From the NCBI RefSeq assembly GCF_001592945.1, contig NZ_LRPB01000048.1, positions 62,001-126,000 on the forward strand: 64,000 nt of DNA, given 5' to 3'. The stretch comes from Roseivirga seohaensis. GTDB taxonomy: Bacteria; Bacteroidota; Bacteroidia; Cytophagales; Cyclobacteriaceae. The notes under the pieces are model-generated. The model ran no database searches, had not been told where the DNA came from, and saw only the letters and a list, made by a program, of their open reading frames with translations. The stretch's first letter is position 1, and the number at the start of each line of letters is the position of its first letter. The position numbers were made by a program, and so were the translations under genes. This document shows, piece by piece, positions 44,111 through 53,145 of this stretch.

Positions 44111-44873
44111 ACCAACAAACGAAGATCTTATGGATTATCTCTACGATGAGATCAGTCCAGAGAAAAAAGCTCAGATCGATGATTATATGAAATCTCATCC
44201 TGAGGCAAAAGAAGAACTGCAAGGGCTTGAAGCCACCAGAATGGTGATGGCCGATTTGAATGATGAAGAACCCGAGTCTATTCCTTTTATGATGCCGCAA
44301 ACGAATAGTGAATGGCTCTACTGGAGGAAGTATGTGGCTGTAGCCGCTACAATTCTGCTCGTTATTACCGCAGGTTGGGCTTCTGGTTTTTCAATTCAGT
44401 ATAACGATGATGGGCTTCAAATGGCTTTTGGCGATATCCAAAACGGGCTCACAGAGCAACAAGTCGCTGATATTGTAAATAATGATCGCCAATTGATGCT
44501 CGATTATATGCAAACCAGTTTGAAATCTGTGCAAGACAGTATCGGTAATGAAATGCAAGTTCTACAGGCCAATATGAGTTCAGAAGAAGTAATCAAAAAG
44601 GTATTTGAGCAAGAAAAAAATGATTTGATGTATCAAATGGCTTCGCTGAATGATAAACTCGGAGGCGATTATCGAGATATGCTAAGAGAAATTGTTGTGG
44701 CCTTTTCAAACAATTGGGAAAGTCAGCGCATCGAAGATTTAAGAAACATTCAAGCCGCATTTACCAACCTTGAAGATGCCACCATCAACAAGCAACTAGA
44801 CATTGAAGATGCAATATTAACCCTTTCTGAAAAAGTGAATATCATAGCCGCAAACAACCCAAACAAAAAGTAA
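44100..44873 (+). CDS. membrane anti-sigma factor
   Basis: 257 aa. The cytoplasmic N-terminal helical region (about 1-75) begins DLMDYLYDEISPEKKAQIDDYM, the usual anti-sigma pattern without a zinc finger. One transmembrane helix (about 80-98, YVAVAATILLVITAGW) follows, then a long helical, coiled-coil-like periplasmic part. It overlaps the sigma gene by 11 bp and ends 1 bp before the next gene. It should hold the sigma factor until a periplasmic signal releases it. Confidence 0.75.
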   Translation: MSYKPTNEDLMDYLYDEISPEKKAQIDDYMKSHPEAKEELQGLEATRMVMADLNDEEPESIPFMMPQTNSEWLYWRKYVAVAATILLVITAGWASGFSIQYNDDGLQMAFGDIQNGLTEQQVADIVNNDRQLMLDYMQTSLKSVQDSIGNEMQVLQANMSSEEVIKKVFEQEKNDLMYQMASLNDKLGGDYRDMLREIVVAFSNNWESQRIEDLRNIQAAFTNLEDATINKQLDIEDAILTLSEKVNIIAANNPNKK

Positions 44874-44874
44874 A

Positions 44875-45507
44875 ATGGTCAAAAACTCAAAATATCTGAT
44901 TTACCTCCTTGGTCTGGTGGTAAGCATAAACGCACAAGCCCAACTACAACAAAATGGCTTGAGCCCAATCAAAAGAGACTTAGAAATTACTAGAGTCACT
45001 TTTGAAAACTTCCTCAAACATTATGACGATGCAGTGCTATTGAATAACATAAAAGAAAGTGAAGCGGATTATAAAGACGGCAAAGGCGTTGAGATTCACT
45101 TTGAAGCTTATAATGCAAACATCTATATAGCTACGGCATCGGCCAGATTCGGCAAAAATGATTACGAGGTACTCGACACATTTTACACCGATGAAATCAT
45201 CAGCCTTCAACAAAAACGATTAGAAGAGGCTACCAAGAAATTTATCAGGGATTTCTATTCTTATCTACCTCAGCTAAAACCAAATGAAGAATTCAGGTTT
45301 GTTTTTCACATTGAAGACAGCAAAATAAAAGTAGATGGAAAAGAACTCCCTCCTTCTCCGAAATCAGCAAAGCGAACATACATGTTAGAAGCAGTTTGGA
45401 AAATGAGCGACATAGCGGCTTTCAGTAAAGGAGAAATCAACGAAAGTCAATTATCAAACAGAATCAAAATCGAAAAAAAAATAACACTCAAAATATCAAA
45501 ATCATGA
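44875..45507 (+). CDS. exported hypothetical protein, single-module form
   Basis: A signal peptide (LIYLLGLVVSINAQA) precedes one copy of a module also found twice in the next gene: RDLEITRVTFENFLKHY, KGVEIHFEAYN, then ATKKFIRDFYSYLPQLKPNEEFRFVFHI and a closing AFSKGEINESQLSNRI. No known family is recognised. 210 aa. It overlaps the next gene by 4 bp (ATGA), so it belongs to the sigma/anti-sigma operon, and it is probably a target or partner of that system. Confidence 0.75.
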   Translation: MVKNSKYLIYLLGLVVSINAQAQLQQNGLSPIKRDLEITRVTFENFLKHYDDAVLLNNIKESEADYKDGKGVEIHFEAYNANIYIATASARFGKNDYEVLDTFYTDEIISLQQKRLEEATKKFIRDFYSYLPQLKPNEEFRFVFHIEDSKIKVDGKELPPSPKSAKRTYMLEAVWKMSDIAAFSKGEINESQLSNRIKIEKKITLKISKS

Positions 45508-46838
45508 AAATGAAAACAACAATCAAAGCACTCGCCTTAGCATCTCTAATGATGTTTGGCGGCTCATTAAATGCACAACAGTTCGTTAGCACTACTGGGT
45601 CAACAGTGGTGAGCGGGTTTCCTTCCCGAGACCAAGACTTATCTAAACTTCCTAAAATGGAGCGCGACATTATCATTCTTCAAAACGTGTTGAGTGATAT
45701 GTTTCGAAACTCAGACAGCCCCTTTTACACATCATCTACCGGAGATATAAAGGGCATTCATATTCCAGGCAAAGGGGTAATTTTCAATGTTGGAAATGAT
45801 GGTCTATTTGGAAGAGTGATTTTTGCTCAAAGTACGAATTTAGATGTAAAATCAACCAAAGAGAAAAAGGAAACCGACACAGAAGAAGTCAATATAGATC
45901 AATCTAACAAAGAAAGAGAAAACGAACTCAAAGAACTCTCTAAAGAATTCTTACTCAACTATGGCAGTATTCTTTCTGATTTAAAAGACAACGAGCAAAT
46001 TATGCTGAATGTAAAATATTCGCCCATTAGTGAAAATAGCAGAAAGGCGAATCAAGGCGAAAATATTGTGTTTTTAAATACTAGAGGTGGATCAAATACA
46101 AAGCGTATCTCATCTTCCATTCAGTTTAAAGATTTAAAAGATGTATTGAGTGGAAAGCTTTCTTTTGAAGCCGCCAAAGGCAAGATAACTACCAAGGTAA
46201 TGGACGATGAAACAAAGGAATCGTCTGACACTAAAATTATGGCAGGCATTCTAGACGACCTATTTCAATCTACTTTTGACGGAACCTATAGAAAAACAAG
46301 CAATACCAGCTATACCTATTTTGAAGGTTTTGGATTAATGTACAACATAGGTTTATCATACAATACAGGGGGAACAAATGCCCGAATAGCTTTTTATAGC
46401 ACTCAACGAGCAGAAGTTGTCAAAGAAGACACAGAGGAGAAAAAGAAAGAAGAAGAGCAACTCAATAAAATTGAAGAGTCTTTCGATGATTTGATTGAAA
46501 TGGCAAAAGAAAGCCTAATTACTTACGGGCGTACTTTACGTAGTGTAAAAAGCGATGAGGTGATCATTCTCAACTTGAATTTCAGTACGTTTTTCAGTAA
46601 AAGCACACTTCCAAAATCTGTTCGTATCTCAGTCAACAAAAGCCAGATCGATCAATTTTCTAAAGGAAGCATTAGCATAGACCAACTAAAGAAAGATATT
46701 GATGTAAAGAAGCTGACTTCCAGTATTAACTCCGTAGCTGAAGGGGTTTACTTTTACGAACCAAGCGCAGTAGGCACAGGAGTAACTTATGATAAAGCTA
46801 GAGCGATTATTAAAGGTCAAGCAGAAGGCAAAAATTAG
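45504..46838 (+). CDS. exported hypothetical protein, double-module form
   Basis: 444 aa with signal MKTTIKALALASLMMFGGSLNA. Two module copies occupy about residues 50-235 and 245-430. The first has ERDIIILQNVLSDMFRNS, KGVIFNVGN and LKELSKEFLLNYGSILSDLKDNEQIML. The second has MAGILDDLFQS, FGLMYNIGLS, and LIEMAKESLITYGRTLRSVKSDEVIILNL, closing FSKGSISIDQLKKDI. The copies are related to each other and to the protein encoded before it. A charged Glu/Lys linker joins them. The terminator at 46865 ends the four-gene operon. Confidence 0.75.
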   Translation: MKMKTTIKALALASLMMFGGSLNAQQFVSTTGSTVVSGFPSRDQDLSKLPKMERDIIILQNVLSDMFRNSDSPFYTSSTGDIKGIHIPGKGVIFNVGNDGLFGRVIFAQSTNLDVKSTKEKKETDTEEVNIDQSNKERENELKELSKEFLLNYGSILSDLKDNEQIMLNVKYSPISENSRKANQGENIVFLNTRGGSNTKRISSSIQFKDLKDVLSGKLSFEAAKGKITTKVMDDETKESSDTKIMAGILDDLFQSTFDGTYRKTSNTSYTYFEGFGLMYNIGLSYNTGGTNARIAFYSTQRAEVVKEDTEEKKKEEEQLNKIEESFDDLIEMAKESLITYGRTLRSVKSDEVIILNLNFSTFFSKSTLPKSVRISVNKSQIDQFSKGSISIDQLKKDIDVKKLTSSINSVAEGVYFYEPSAVGTGVTYDKARAIIKGQAEGKN

Positions 46839-46864
46839 TTAGAATTTCAGAATAAGGTCAAAGC

Positions 46865-46907
46865 AATAAGTGGTATGATGCAGTTTCATGCCACTTATTT
46901 ATTTTTT
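46865..46907 (+). terminator. intrinsic terminator of the ECF operon
   Basis: A 14-bp stem (AATAAGTGGTATGA with its complement, one G-U) with a 7-nt loop, followed by TATTTTTT. Confidence 0.85.
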
Positions 46908-46944
46908 AAGGCGAAGTGATTTCAAAAAACTGGTCTTGGTAAAA

Positions 46945-47191
46945 AGCAAAAAGCCCCGATAAATCGGAGCTTTTCATAAACCCTTTAGAACTCGGAGGTT
47001 TTTGAACCTCCTTAATAGACAGGATTTGGGCTATCCCTTTGCCCGCAACAGTCCACTGTTATCCTGCTCTTTCGAACGAGGCCTTGTGCCGAAAAACGGA
47101 ACAAGGTGAGGCCTTGTTTTGTGCGAGAATCACCCGGAATTTTAGTTTAACTTGTAAAGTTCAAAAATTTGTCCGAGCCCCTTAGGGAATA
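46945..47191 (-). ncRNA. structured non-coding RNA, possibly 6S-like
   Basis: On the minus strand a transcript of about 245 nt can be drawn. Near its 5' end CCCT ... CTCGGA pairs with TCCGAG ... AGGG near its 3' end. Inside are hairpins GGAGGTT-CAAA-AACCTCC, ACAAGG-CCTCA-CCTTGT and GGGC-GCCC, the last within a CAGGAT/ATCCTG stem. The start follows a TAGCTTTG element, and the end is a terminator stem that pairs fully only on the minus strand. Closing stem plus inner 3' hairpin recall 6S RNA, but no diagnostic motif was found. tmRNA and RNase P signatures are absent. The identity is open. Confidence 0.65.
46949..46974 (-). terminator. terminator of the structured RNA
   Basis: 12-bp stem AAAAGCTCCGAT/ATCGGGGCTTTT (minus strand) with one G-U, followed by a T-rich stretch. 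The plus-strand copy would carry a C-A mismatch. Confidence 0.8.
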
Positions 47192-47197
47192 TACATA

Positions 47198-47205
47198 CAA
47201 AGCTA
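47198..47205 (-). promoter_or_regulatory. -7 element of the structured RNA
   Basis: TAGCTTTG matches TAnnTTTG. No good -33 at the expected distance. Confidence 0.5.
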
Positions 47206-47396
47206 CGAAGCCAATTGTTCCATAAAAACTAAAACTATTCCTTTTTATTGGCTGTTACCCAAACCTCTAATTTTACGTCATACCCTAACAAACAATAAAA
47301 AATGCGTTTGAGAAACTTTCGGTTTTCATTCGTGATAATTTATTCTTTGTTTTGTCAAATGCCTTTAAGGCAATTATCCATAAAGAGATTTAGCTT

Positions 47397-48584
47397 TTGC
47401 AGACCGATAAGATTTTAACCAGAGATTTCGTACTCCATTTTATTTCCTATTTCTTAATGGCAACAGCGTTCTATTTTCTGTTGCCTACCCTACCTGTATA
47501 TGCCGTAGATGCATTAGGAGCTAATAAAAATCAAGTAGGCTACATTATTGGAGTATATGCTTTATCGGCCTTAATCATTCGCCCTTTTTGCGGTTATGCG
47601 TTAGATGCTTACGGCAGGCGGTCAGTTTATCTTTGGGCATTGGGCATTTTCACTTTACTCTTTGCGCTCTATCACTTATCCTCTACCTTCTTCATCCTAT
47701 TAATACTACGAGTATTCCATGGTTTTACTTGGGGAACGATTACAACTAGTGGAAGCACAATAGCTGCTGATCTTATTCCTGAAAACAAAAGAGGCGAAGG
47801 AATCGGTTACTTCGGGCTTGCAATGACCTTCTCTATTGCTTTTGCGCCTTACGCTGGCGACCAAATTATGGGGCAAGGCAATTTCACCAACCTATTTAAC
47901 ATTTCGTTTGCGGTGTGCTTTGCTTCCCTTGTGCTTGCATTAATTATTAAAGTGCCGAATATTAAAACAGGAGAAACGAAACTTAGCATTAAAAAAATGT
48001 TTGATAGCCGTGTAAATCGTATCGCAGCAGTAATGTTTATGGGAGCTTTTCCCTATGCCGCCATCATTTCTTTTATCAGAATTTACAGTGATGAACTTGG
48101 TCTAAAACAAGGTGCATTATTTTTCATTTTCATGGCCATTGGAGTAGCTGTAGCCAGACTATTGGTAGGCAAAGTAATGGATAGAAAAGGCCCTACGGGC
48201 ATTGTAGTTATTGGTTTGGTGGTTACTATTATTGGGTTGATTTGGCTCAAATACACAGAAACCTTCTGGCCATTTATGATGTGTGGCGTTTTAGTAGGTA
48301 TGGGCAATGGATTGATTATGCCTACTGTTCAAACCATGGCCTTAAACATTGTTCCTATTGAAAGACGAGGAGCTGCAAATGCTACTTTCTTTTCCGCTGT
48401 TGACTTAGGAATTGGCGCAGGCTCAATAGCCCTAGGTTATGTTGCAGAATATTATGGCATCGACACGATGTTTTTCATCTGTGGCTTAATACTTTTGCTT
48501 CCGTTAGCATTTTATTTTCTGTTTGTACGTAACCACTACTACCGACAGTTGGAATTGCTAAAAAAGGAAGAACACAATGGCTAG
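47397..48584 (+). CDS. MFS transporter
   Basis: About 12 membrane helices over 395 aa, with the MFS motif between helices 2 and 3 (RPFCGYALDAYGRRSVYLW) and a repeat in the second half (GKVMDRKGPTGIVVIG). The group resembles drug/sugar exporters, but the substrate is unknown. The start is a TTG giving MQTDKILTRDFVLHF, and the next Met lies inside helix 1. It overlaps the aminotransferase gene by 8 bp, so the two are coupled. Confidence 0.85.
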   Translation: MQTDKILTRDFVLHFISYFLMATAFYFLLPTLPVYAVDALGANKNQVGYIIGVYALSALIIRPFCGYALDAYGRRSVYLWALGIFTLLFALYHLSSTFFILLILRVFHGFTWGTITTSGSTIAADLIPENKRGEGIGYFGLAMTFSIAFAPYAGDQIMGQGNFTNLFNISFAVCFASLVLALIIKVPNIKTGETKLSIKKMFDSRVNRIAAVMFMGAFPYAAIISFIRIYSDELGLKQGALFFIFMAIGVAVARLLVGKVMDRKGPTGIVVIGLVVTIIGLIWLKYTETFWPFMMCGVLVGMGNGLIMPTVQTMALNIVPIERRGAANATFFSAVDLGIGAGSIALGYVAEYYGIDTMFFICGLILLLPLAFYFLFVRNHYYRQLELLKKEEHNG

Positions 48585-49662
48585 AAAAATTTACTTTACC
48601 CCAGGGCCATCTGCCCTTTATTTTACCGTAGAAGAACACCTGAAACAAGCCGTTAAAGAGCAAGTGATGGAGGTGAATCATAGAAGCAAACAAGCAGCCG
48701 CCTATTATCAACATGCTGTAGAAAACCTAAAGAGCTTGATGAATATTCCTGAAGGCTATCATGTCTTCTTTCTTAGTTCAGCTACAGAAATTTGGGAACG
48801 ACAAATTCAAAACTTGGTGGTAGATAAATCTTATCACTTCTGCAATGGTGCTTTCTCTAACCGATTCTATGAGTTTTCTAAAAGTCTAGGAAAACAAGCT
48901 TTAAAAAGTGAATCCAAGTTTGGAACCATTCCCGAAGTAAACCCAGAAAATATTCCTCAAGACAGCGAATTGATCAGTTTTGCGCTGAACGAAACCAGTA
49001 CTGGAGTTACTTTTCCTGTAGAAGAAATCTATAAAGTAAGAAAGTCACATCCCGAAGCAATTATTGCCATTGATGGCGTTTCTGCATTTCCGGTGATTGA
49101 CATTGATTTCGCGCAAATTGATAGTGCCTATTTTTCGGTACAAAAGTGCTTTGGGTTGCCTGCAGGTTTAGGTGTATGGATTGTAAATAACCGTTGCATT
49201 GAAAAGGCTTTAAAGAAAGAAGCCGATGGACACTCAATAGGCACATACCAAACACTACCGAACCTACTTAAAAACGGAAGTAAGTTCCAAACCACCTACA
49301 CCATTAATGTGCTCAACATTTATTTGTTGATGAAAGTAACTACCGACATGCTGAATAAAGGCATTGATATGATTAGAAGAGAAAGTGCCTATAAAGGGTT
49401 GCTTTTACAAAAATTGGTTACCGATCATCCTTCTTTTAATCATTTTGTTTCAGATGAAAAGCTAAGGTCTAAAACGGTAATAGTTGCCAATACATCCACC
49501 CCATCTCAAGAATGGATTGATGAACTTACATCCAAAGGTTTTGTGGTGGGAAATGGTTATGGCGACTATAAAGGAAAACAAATCAGAATCGCTTCGTTCC
49601 CAACACATTCAAAAGAATTGATAGAATTACTCTATGATACCATAAATGGAATGAAGCTTTAA
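48577..49662 (+). CDS. class V aminotransferase, SerC-like
   Basis: PLP enzyme of 361 aa. FTPGPSALYFTVEEHLKQAV at the N terminus, LSSATEIWERQIQNLV, the PLP-ligand region IIAIDGVSAFPVIDIDF, and the Schiff-base lysine in YFSVQKCFGLPAGLG. It resembles phosphoserine aminotransferase and the alanine-glyoxylate group, but the SerC-specific sequence is not complete. Co-translated with the MFS transporter, so the transported compound may be its product or substrate (inference). Confidence 0.8.
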   Translation: MARKIYFTPGPSALYFTVEEHLKQAVKEQVMEVNHRSKQAAAYYQHAVENLKSLMNIPEGYHVFFLSSATEIWERQIQNLVVDKSYHFCNGAFSNRFYEFSKSLGKQALKSESKFGTIPEVNPENIPQDSELISFALNETSTGVTFPVEEIYKVRKSHPEAIIAIDGVSAFPVIDIDFAQIDSAYFSVQKCFGLPAGLGVWIVNNRCIEKALKKEADGHSIGTYQTLPNLLKNGSKFQTTYTINVLNIYLLMKVTTDMLNKGIDMIRRESAYKGLLLQKLVTDHPSFNHFVSDEKLRSKTVIVANTSTPSQEWIDELTSKGFVVGNGYGDYKGKQIRIASFPTHSKELIELLYDTINGMKL

Positions 49663-49768
49663 GTCGCTCATAAAAAAACGTATTAGAATCTGTTTAAATT
49701 TTGACTATATTCATGGGTATATCTATCTTTTATATCTTTAATTTTGCCCTTAGGTTTATATTATAACT

Positions 49769-50692
49769 ATGCCCAAAAGAGAGAAAATTTTGGTGTTGAT
49801 GGACACCAGCGATGTTGACAAAACGCTCCTCAAGTTTATTGAGGTAATTGCCACCGCACACGAGACCAAAGAAATTCATTTCTTTAATAGTATTAGTGAA
49901 ATGAAAATTCCGGAGGAAGTTTTAAAAAGCTTTCCTGAAATAAAGGTTAAATCCATCGAGGAAAGAAGAAAAATGATCCAGGACTTGGTATCTTCTTCTC
50001 TTCCCGAAAAACTCGTTGGAATCAGTGAGGTACATATTAAAGAAGGCTCACCAGCTAAGGCCATCCTGAAATTTGTCGAAAAGAACGGTATCGACTTAAT
50101 TATGATGGGACGCCATAAAGATTTTGTTGGCGGTGGAATTTTATCTAATCGCCTAGCGCGTAGAGCCGATTGTGCACTTTTCATTATCCCTGAAAACTCT
50201 GGCTCTAATTTAAACCTGATTCACGTGCCTTGCGACTTCTCTGAGCATTCTAGAATTGCAATGGAAGAAGCAATTGGTATTTCAAGAAAGTACGACAACG
50301 ATATAAAGATCATTTGTCAAAATGTATATACCGTACCAGGTGGATACCATTACTCTGGTAAAACTTACGAAGAGTTTGCTGAAGTAATGCGAGCAAATGC
50401 AGAAAGGGATTATAAAAAATTCATGGCTGGTATTGACCATGAAGGCTGCGACATTGAAGTGGTGTATTCGTTAGATACCAATGACGACCCGGTAAATGAC
50501 ATTATTGACTTTGCCAATGAACATAAACCTACTACAATTATCATAGGTGTTAAAGGAAGAACAGCCACTACCGCTTTATTTATTGGAAGCAGAGCCGAGC
50601 AACTCATTCAAATCAACAACAACATTCCAATGATGATTGTACGACCTAAAGGGAAAAATTCAGGCTTAATGGATTTCATAAGAGAAATTTAA
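49769..50692 (+). CDS. universal stress protein with two Usp domains
   Basis: 307 aa, two tandem Usp folds (about 1-145 and 150-300). Domain 1 has KILVLMDTSDVDKTLLKF and a nucleotide-loop-like GIDLIMMGRHKDFVGGG. Domain 2 has LIHVPCDFSEHSRIAMEEA and IIIGVKGRTATTALFIGSRAEQL, where G-2X-G-9X-G-(S/T)-like spacing suggests ATP binding. A -7 element TAATTTTG lies at 49739-49746. The strong hairpin after the gene ends it. Confidence 0.9.
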   Translation: MPKREKILVLMDTSDVDKTLLKFIEVIATAHETKEIHFFNSISEMKIPEEVLKSFPEIKVKSIEERRKMIQDLVSSSLPEKLVGISEVHIKEGSPAKAILKFVEKNGIDLIMMGRHKDFVGGGILSNRLARRADCALFIIPENSGSNLNLIHVPCDFSEHSRIAMEEAIGISRKYDNDIKIICQNVYTVPGGYHYSGKTYEEFAEVMRANAERDYKKFMAGIDHEGCDIEVVYSLDTNDDPVNDIIDFANEHKPTTIIIGVKGRTATTALFIGSRAEQLIQINNNIPMMIVRPKGKNSGLMDFIREI

Positions 50693-50710
50693 ATCCAAAG
50701 TATTCCATAG

Positions 50711-50746
50711 AAAAAGCCTTTCATTCTTACGAGTGAAAGGCTTTTT
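50711..50746. terminator. bidirectional terminator between usp and the heme-binding gene
   Basis: 13-bp stem AAAAAGCCTTTCA/TGAAAGGCTTTTT with T runs on both strands. Serves the two convergent genes. Confidence 0.85.
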
Positions 50747-50763
50747 TATGTACCTAAATTAAG

Positions 50764-51171
50764 TTATTTCCCTTTAATTCTTTTCTCTTCAGCTTCCATC
50801 CAAGTCAATAACGCCTTGGTCTCATCATCTGTCAATTTCATGTCAGGATTTCGTTCCACCATTCTTGGAGGAGGCATTTTACCTTCTTCTAATACTTCAA
50901 ACATCTCTGCAATAAAGTGAGATTGTTCTTCCTTGTTCATTTTTGCCACCTTTTCCCACTGAAGCTTTTCCTTTGCTTTTTCGTTTCGTGCATCAGGCTT
51001 GTGGCAATTCATACACTTCGCATCTATAATTACTTGAATATTTTCCGGAAATGTAATCCCTTCTTGCTCGTTTATCGCTTGTGTTAATGGAGCCTCTGGT
51101 TTACTCTTGAATGAAACGGAAATGATAAGAAAAGCAAAAAGTAGTGTACTAGCTTTAAGAGAGTTTTTCAT
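50764..51171 (-). CDS. small exported heme-binding (cytochrome c-like) protein
   Basis: A signal-like N terminus (LKASTLLFAFLIISVSF) is followed by a CxxCH heme motif, CMNCH (C53, C56, H57), and a downstream GKMPPPRM carrying the likely methionine ligand. This arrangement marks the haem-binding domain family (Haem_bd) of Bacteroidota. 135 aa. It is probably periplasmic, with a role in electron transfer or heme sensing. The MarR gene upstream on the same strand is separated by 117 bp. Confidence 0.8.
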   Translation of the reverse strand: MKNSLKASTLLFAFLIISVSFKSKPEAPLTQAINEQEGITFPENIQVIIDAKCMNCHKPDARNEKAKEKLQWEKVAKMNKEEQSHFIAEMFEVLEEGKMPPPRMVERNPDMKLTDDETKALLTWMEAEEKRIKGK

Positions 51172-51288
51172 AGTTAAAATAGTTTTTAAGAGAGTAAGAT
51201 TAAAAAAGCTTTTAAAGGTTTAATACAGAAATTGTTAGATAGTAAAATAATACATACCAACGGCACAGAATTGGTATTTACGTTTTTC

Positions 51289-51750
51289 CTAATCCTGCAT
51301 AGACCGCAATTCATCCAGTAAAATATTAGCTTCTTTTACTCTCTCCTCTTCAATCTTCTTAAACCTGTCCATCCAATGTTTAGATTGTATCTCTACTTCA
51401 TCGAGTAAGTCGAGCCCTTTTTGAGTAATGAGCACATCTTTTGCTCGTCTATCAGTTTCGCTCACCTCTCTCACCACAAGCGCTTTAGCCTCGAGCCTAT
51501 CTACGATACGAGAAGCGTTAGACATCCTATCAATCATTCGATCTATAATTGTATTGATGGTGCACGGTTTAGGATAATGGCCTCGCAAAATTCTTAACAC
51601 ATTATACTGAGCAGAAGAAATACCGAAGGGTTTAAAAATATTAAGCTGTTGCTCTGAAATCCAGCTGTTAGTATAAATCAGGTTTACTATAAGTTTTTCA
51701 TACTCATTCGTAAACTTTCGGCCTTGCTTAATATCTTCTTCTAACCCCAC
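51289..51750 (-). CDS. MarR-family transcriptional regulator
   Basis: 153 aa winged helix: SAQYNVLRILRGHYPKPCT, MSNASRIVDRLEAKALVVREVSETDRRAKDVLITQKGLDLL. The recognition helix and the wing DRRAKDV are clear. It may control the divergent ECF operon or the downstream heme protein gene. No ligand can be inferred. Confidence 0.85.
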   Translation of the reverse strand: MGLEEDIKQGRKFTNEYEKLIVNLIYTNSWISEQQLNIFKPFGISSAQYNVLRILRGHYPKPCTINTIIDRMIDRMSNASRIVDRLEAKALVVREVSETDRRAKDVLITQKGLDLLDEVEIQSKHWMDRFKKIEEERVKEANILLDELRSMQD

Positions 51751-51910
51751 TGTATGTGAATTATATACTTAATGTTAAATATAAAGAACGAAAACCAAAC
51801 AGCATATACCTCTAAGTGGTTCAAAGTTTTTAATTTGATTAAAACCAATTAACTTTCAACTAAACCAATCCACATTCAGAGCATCTAACAGCCTAAACAA
51901 CACATTCTTT

Positions 51911-52450
51911 TTGGACGATCATCAAATCATAGAGGATTTTAAAAATCCAGCCACACGAAATAAAGCTTTTAATGTACTTATAGATAGGTACCAACAACGC
52001 ATTTATTGGCATATTCGAAAGATTCTAATTGACCATGATGACACCGATGATGTAGTGCAAGAGGTGTTTATTAAGGTTTTTAAAAATCTTGAAGGATTCA
52101 GAGAAGCCTCTCAATTATATACTTGGATTTACAGAATAGCCACAAACGAAGCACTTACTTTTTTAAAGAAAAGGCAAAGAAAACAAGCTTGGTCAATTGA
52201 CGATGTCAATCATGATTTAGAAAACAAATTAACTAGCGGTTCATATATTGACGGAGATGAGATTCAAATCAAACTTCAAAAGGCAATTCTAACCTTGCCC
52301 GAAAAGCAAAAGCTAGTATTCAATATGAAATATTTTGACGACATGAAGTATGAAGACATTTCAGAAATTATTGGCACTAGCGTGGGCGGACTCAAAGCAA
52401 ATTACCATTTGGCGGTTAAAAAAATAGAGGAGTATTTAGCTCAAGATTAA
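51911..52450 (+). CDS. ECF RNA polymerase sigma factor
   Basis: 179 aa, sigma-70 region 2 (about 20-85, DDTDDVVQEVFIKVFKNL, YTWIYRIATNEALTFLKKR) and region 4 (about 115-175, TLPEKQKLVFNMKYFDDMKYEDISEIIGTSVGGLKANYHLAVKKI). The start appears to be a TTG, since no ATG precedes the family start and a stop lies upstream. First gene of a three-gene set with an anti-sigma-like protein and a Spy-like protein. Confidence 0.9.
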   Translation: MDDHQIIEDFKNPATRNKAFNVLIDRYQQRIYWHIRKILIDHDDTDDVVQEVFIKVFKNLEGFREASQLYTWIYRIATNEALTFLKKRQRKQAWSIDDVNHDLENKLTSGSYIDGDEIQIKLQKAILTLPEKQKLVFNMKYFDDMKYEDISEIIGTSVGGLKANYHLAVKKIEEYLAQD

Positions 52451-52481
52451 ACCTTATAACCCTTTGATAATCAAAGCATCG

Positions 52482-53135
52482 ATGTCGGACGAAACTCCAT
52501 ATAAAAAACTTAAAGACCCTAAGCTCAAAAACAATATTTTTGAAGTTCCAGAGGGGTATTTTGATAGTCTGAAAGAAAAAACTGATCAAGAAATTAATGT
52601 CGAAAAGAATAAATTTCTTAATAAGGAAAAGCTTAAGAAAGGTGTTTTCAATGTTCCCAATGGCTACTTCGACAAACTAAATAAAAAAATAATTTCAGCG
52701 ACTAGTATTACTAAAGAGGAAGGAATTCTTGGTAATGAGCATCTTAAGGGAAATGCTTTTACAACACCAGAAAATTATTTTGAGAAGCTGAACGCTGAAA
52801 TTCTTTCAAAAGTTAAACCAGAAGCCAAAATTATTCCGCTGTACCAAACCACATGGTTCAAATCAGTGGCCGCTGCAGTGATACTTATAATGGTAGCATT
52901 GTTATCGATACCAAAAAATGAAGTAAGTGAATCTGAACTATTGAGTGAAATTTCTGATGAGGCGATCATAAACTATTTAGAAGAACGCCAAGCCATCGAA
53001 TATGAACTCCTTTCATCTATTGAAGGTTTAGATGCAATACTTGACAATATGATTCTGGAAGAAACATCGAGCTATAGCTTTGCATTAAATGAAAACCCAG
53101 AATTAGATTACGACTTTGAATATTTAGATTACTAG
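52482..53135 (+). CDS. anti-sigma-like protein with triple VPxGYF repeat
   Basis: 217 aa. Three copies of one short motif: NIFEVPEGYFDSLKEK, GVFNVPNGYFDKLNKK and NAFTTPENYFEKLNAE, each about 40-50 residues apart. One membrane helix (about 125-142) follows, then an acidic C terminus. The repeats with a single helix right after an ECF gene fit a membrane regulator of the sigma factor. The TTG at 52464 adds six residues. Likely cotranscribed with its neighbours. Confidence 0.7.
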   Translation: MSDETPYKKLKDPKLKNNIFEVPEGYFDSLKEKTDQEINVEKNKFLNKEKLKKGVFNVPNGYFDKLNKKIISATSITKEEGILGNEHLKGNAFTTPENYFEKLNAEILSKVKPEAKIIPLYQTTWFKSVAAAVILIMVALLSIPKNEVSESELLSEISDEAIINYLEERQAIEYELLSSIEGLDAILDNMILEETSSYSFALNENPELDYDFEYLDY

Positions 53136-53145
53136 TGTAATAACC

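Larger units (their letters stand above)
46839..47396. other. 558-bp intergenic region with a structured RNA gene
   Basis: Contains the sigma-operon terminator (46865-46907), the minus-strand RNA (46945-47191) and its -7 element (47198-47205). From 47206 to the MFS start nothing else is seen. Confidence 0.7.

Noticed and set aside
46945-47191. tmRNA or RNase P RNA
   Set aside because: No tag-reading frame or tRNA-like TTCGA arm, and no GAGGAAAGTCC-type core was found.
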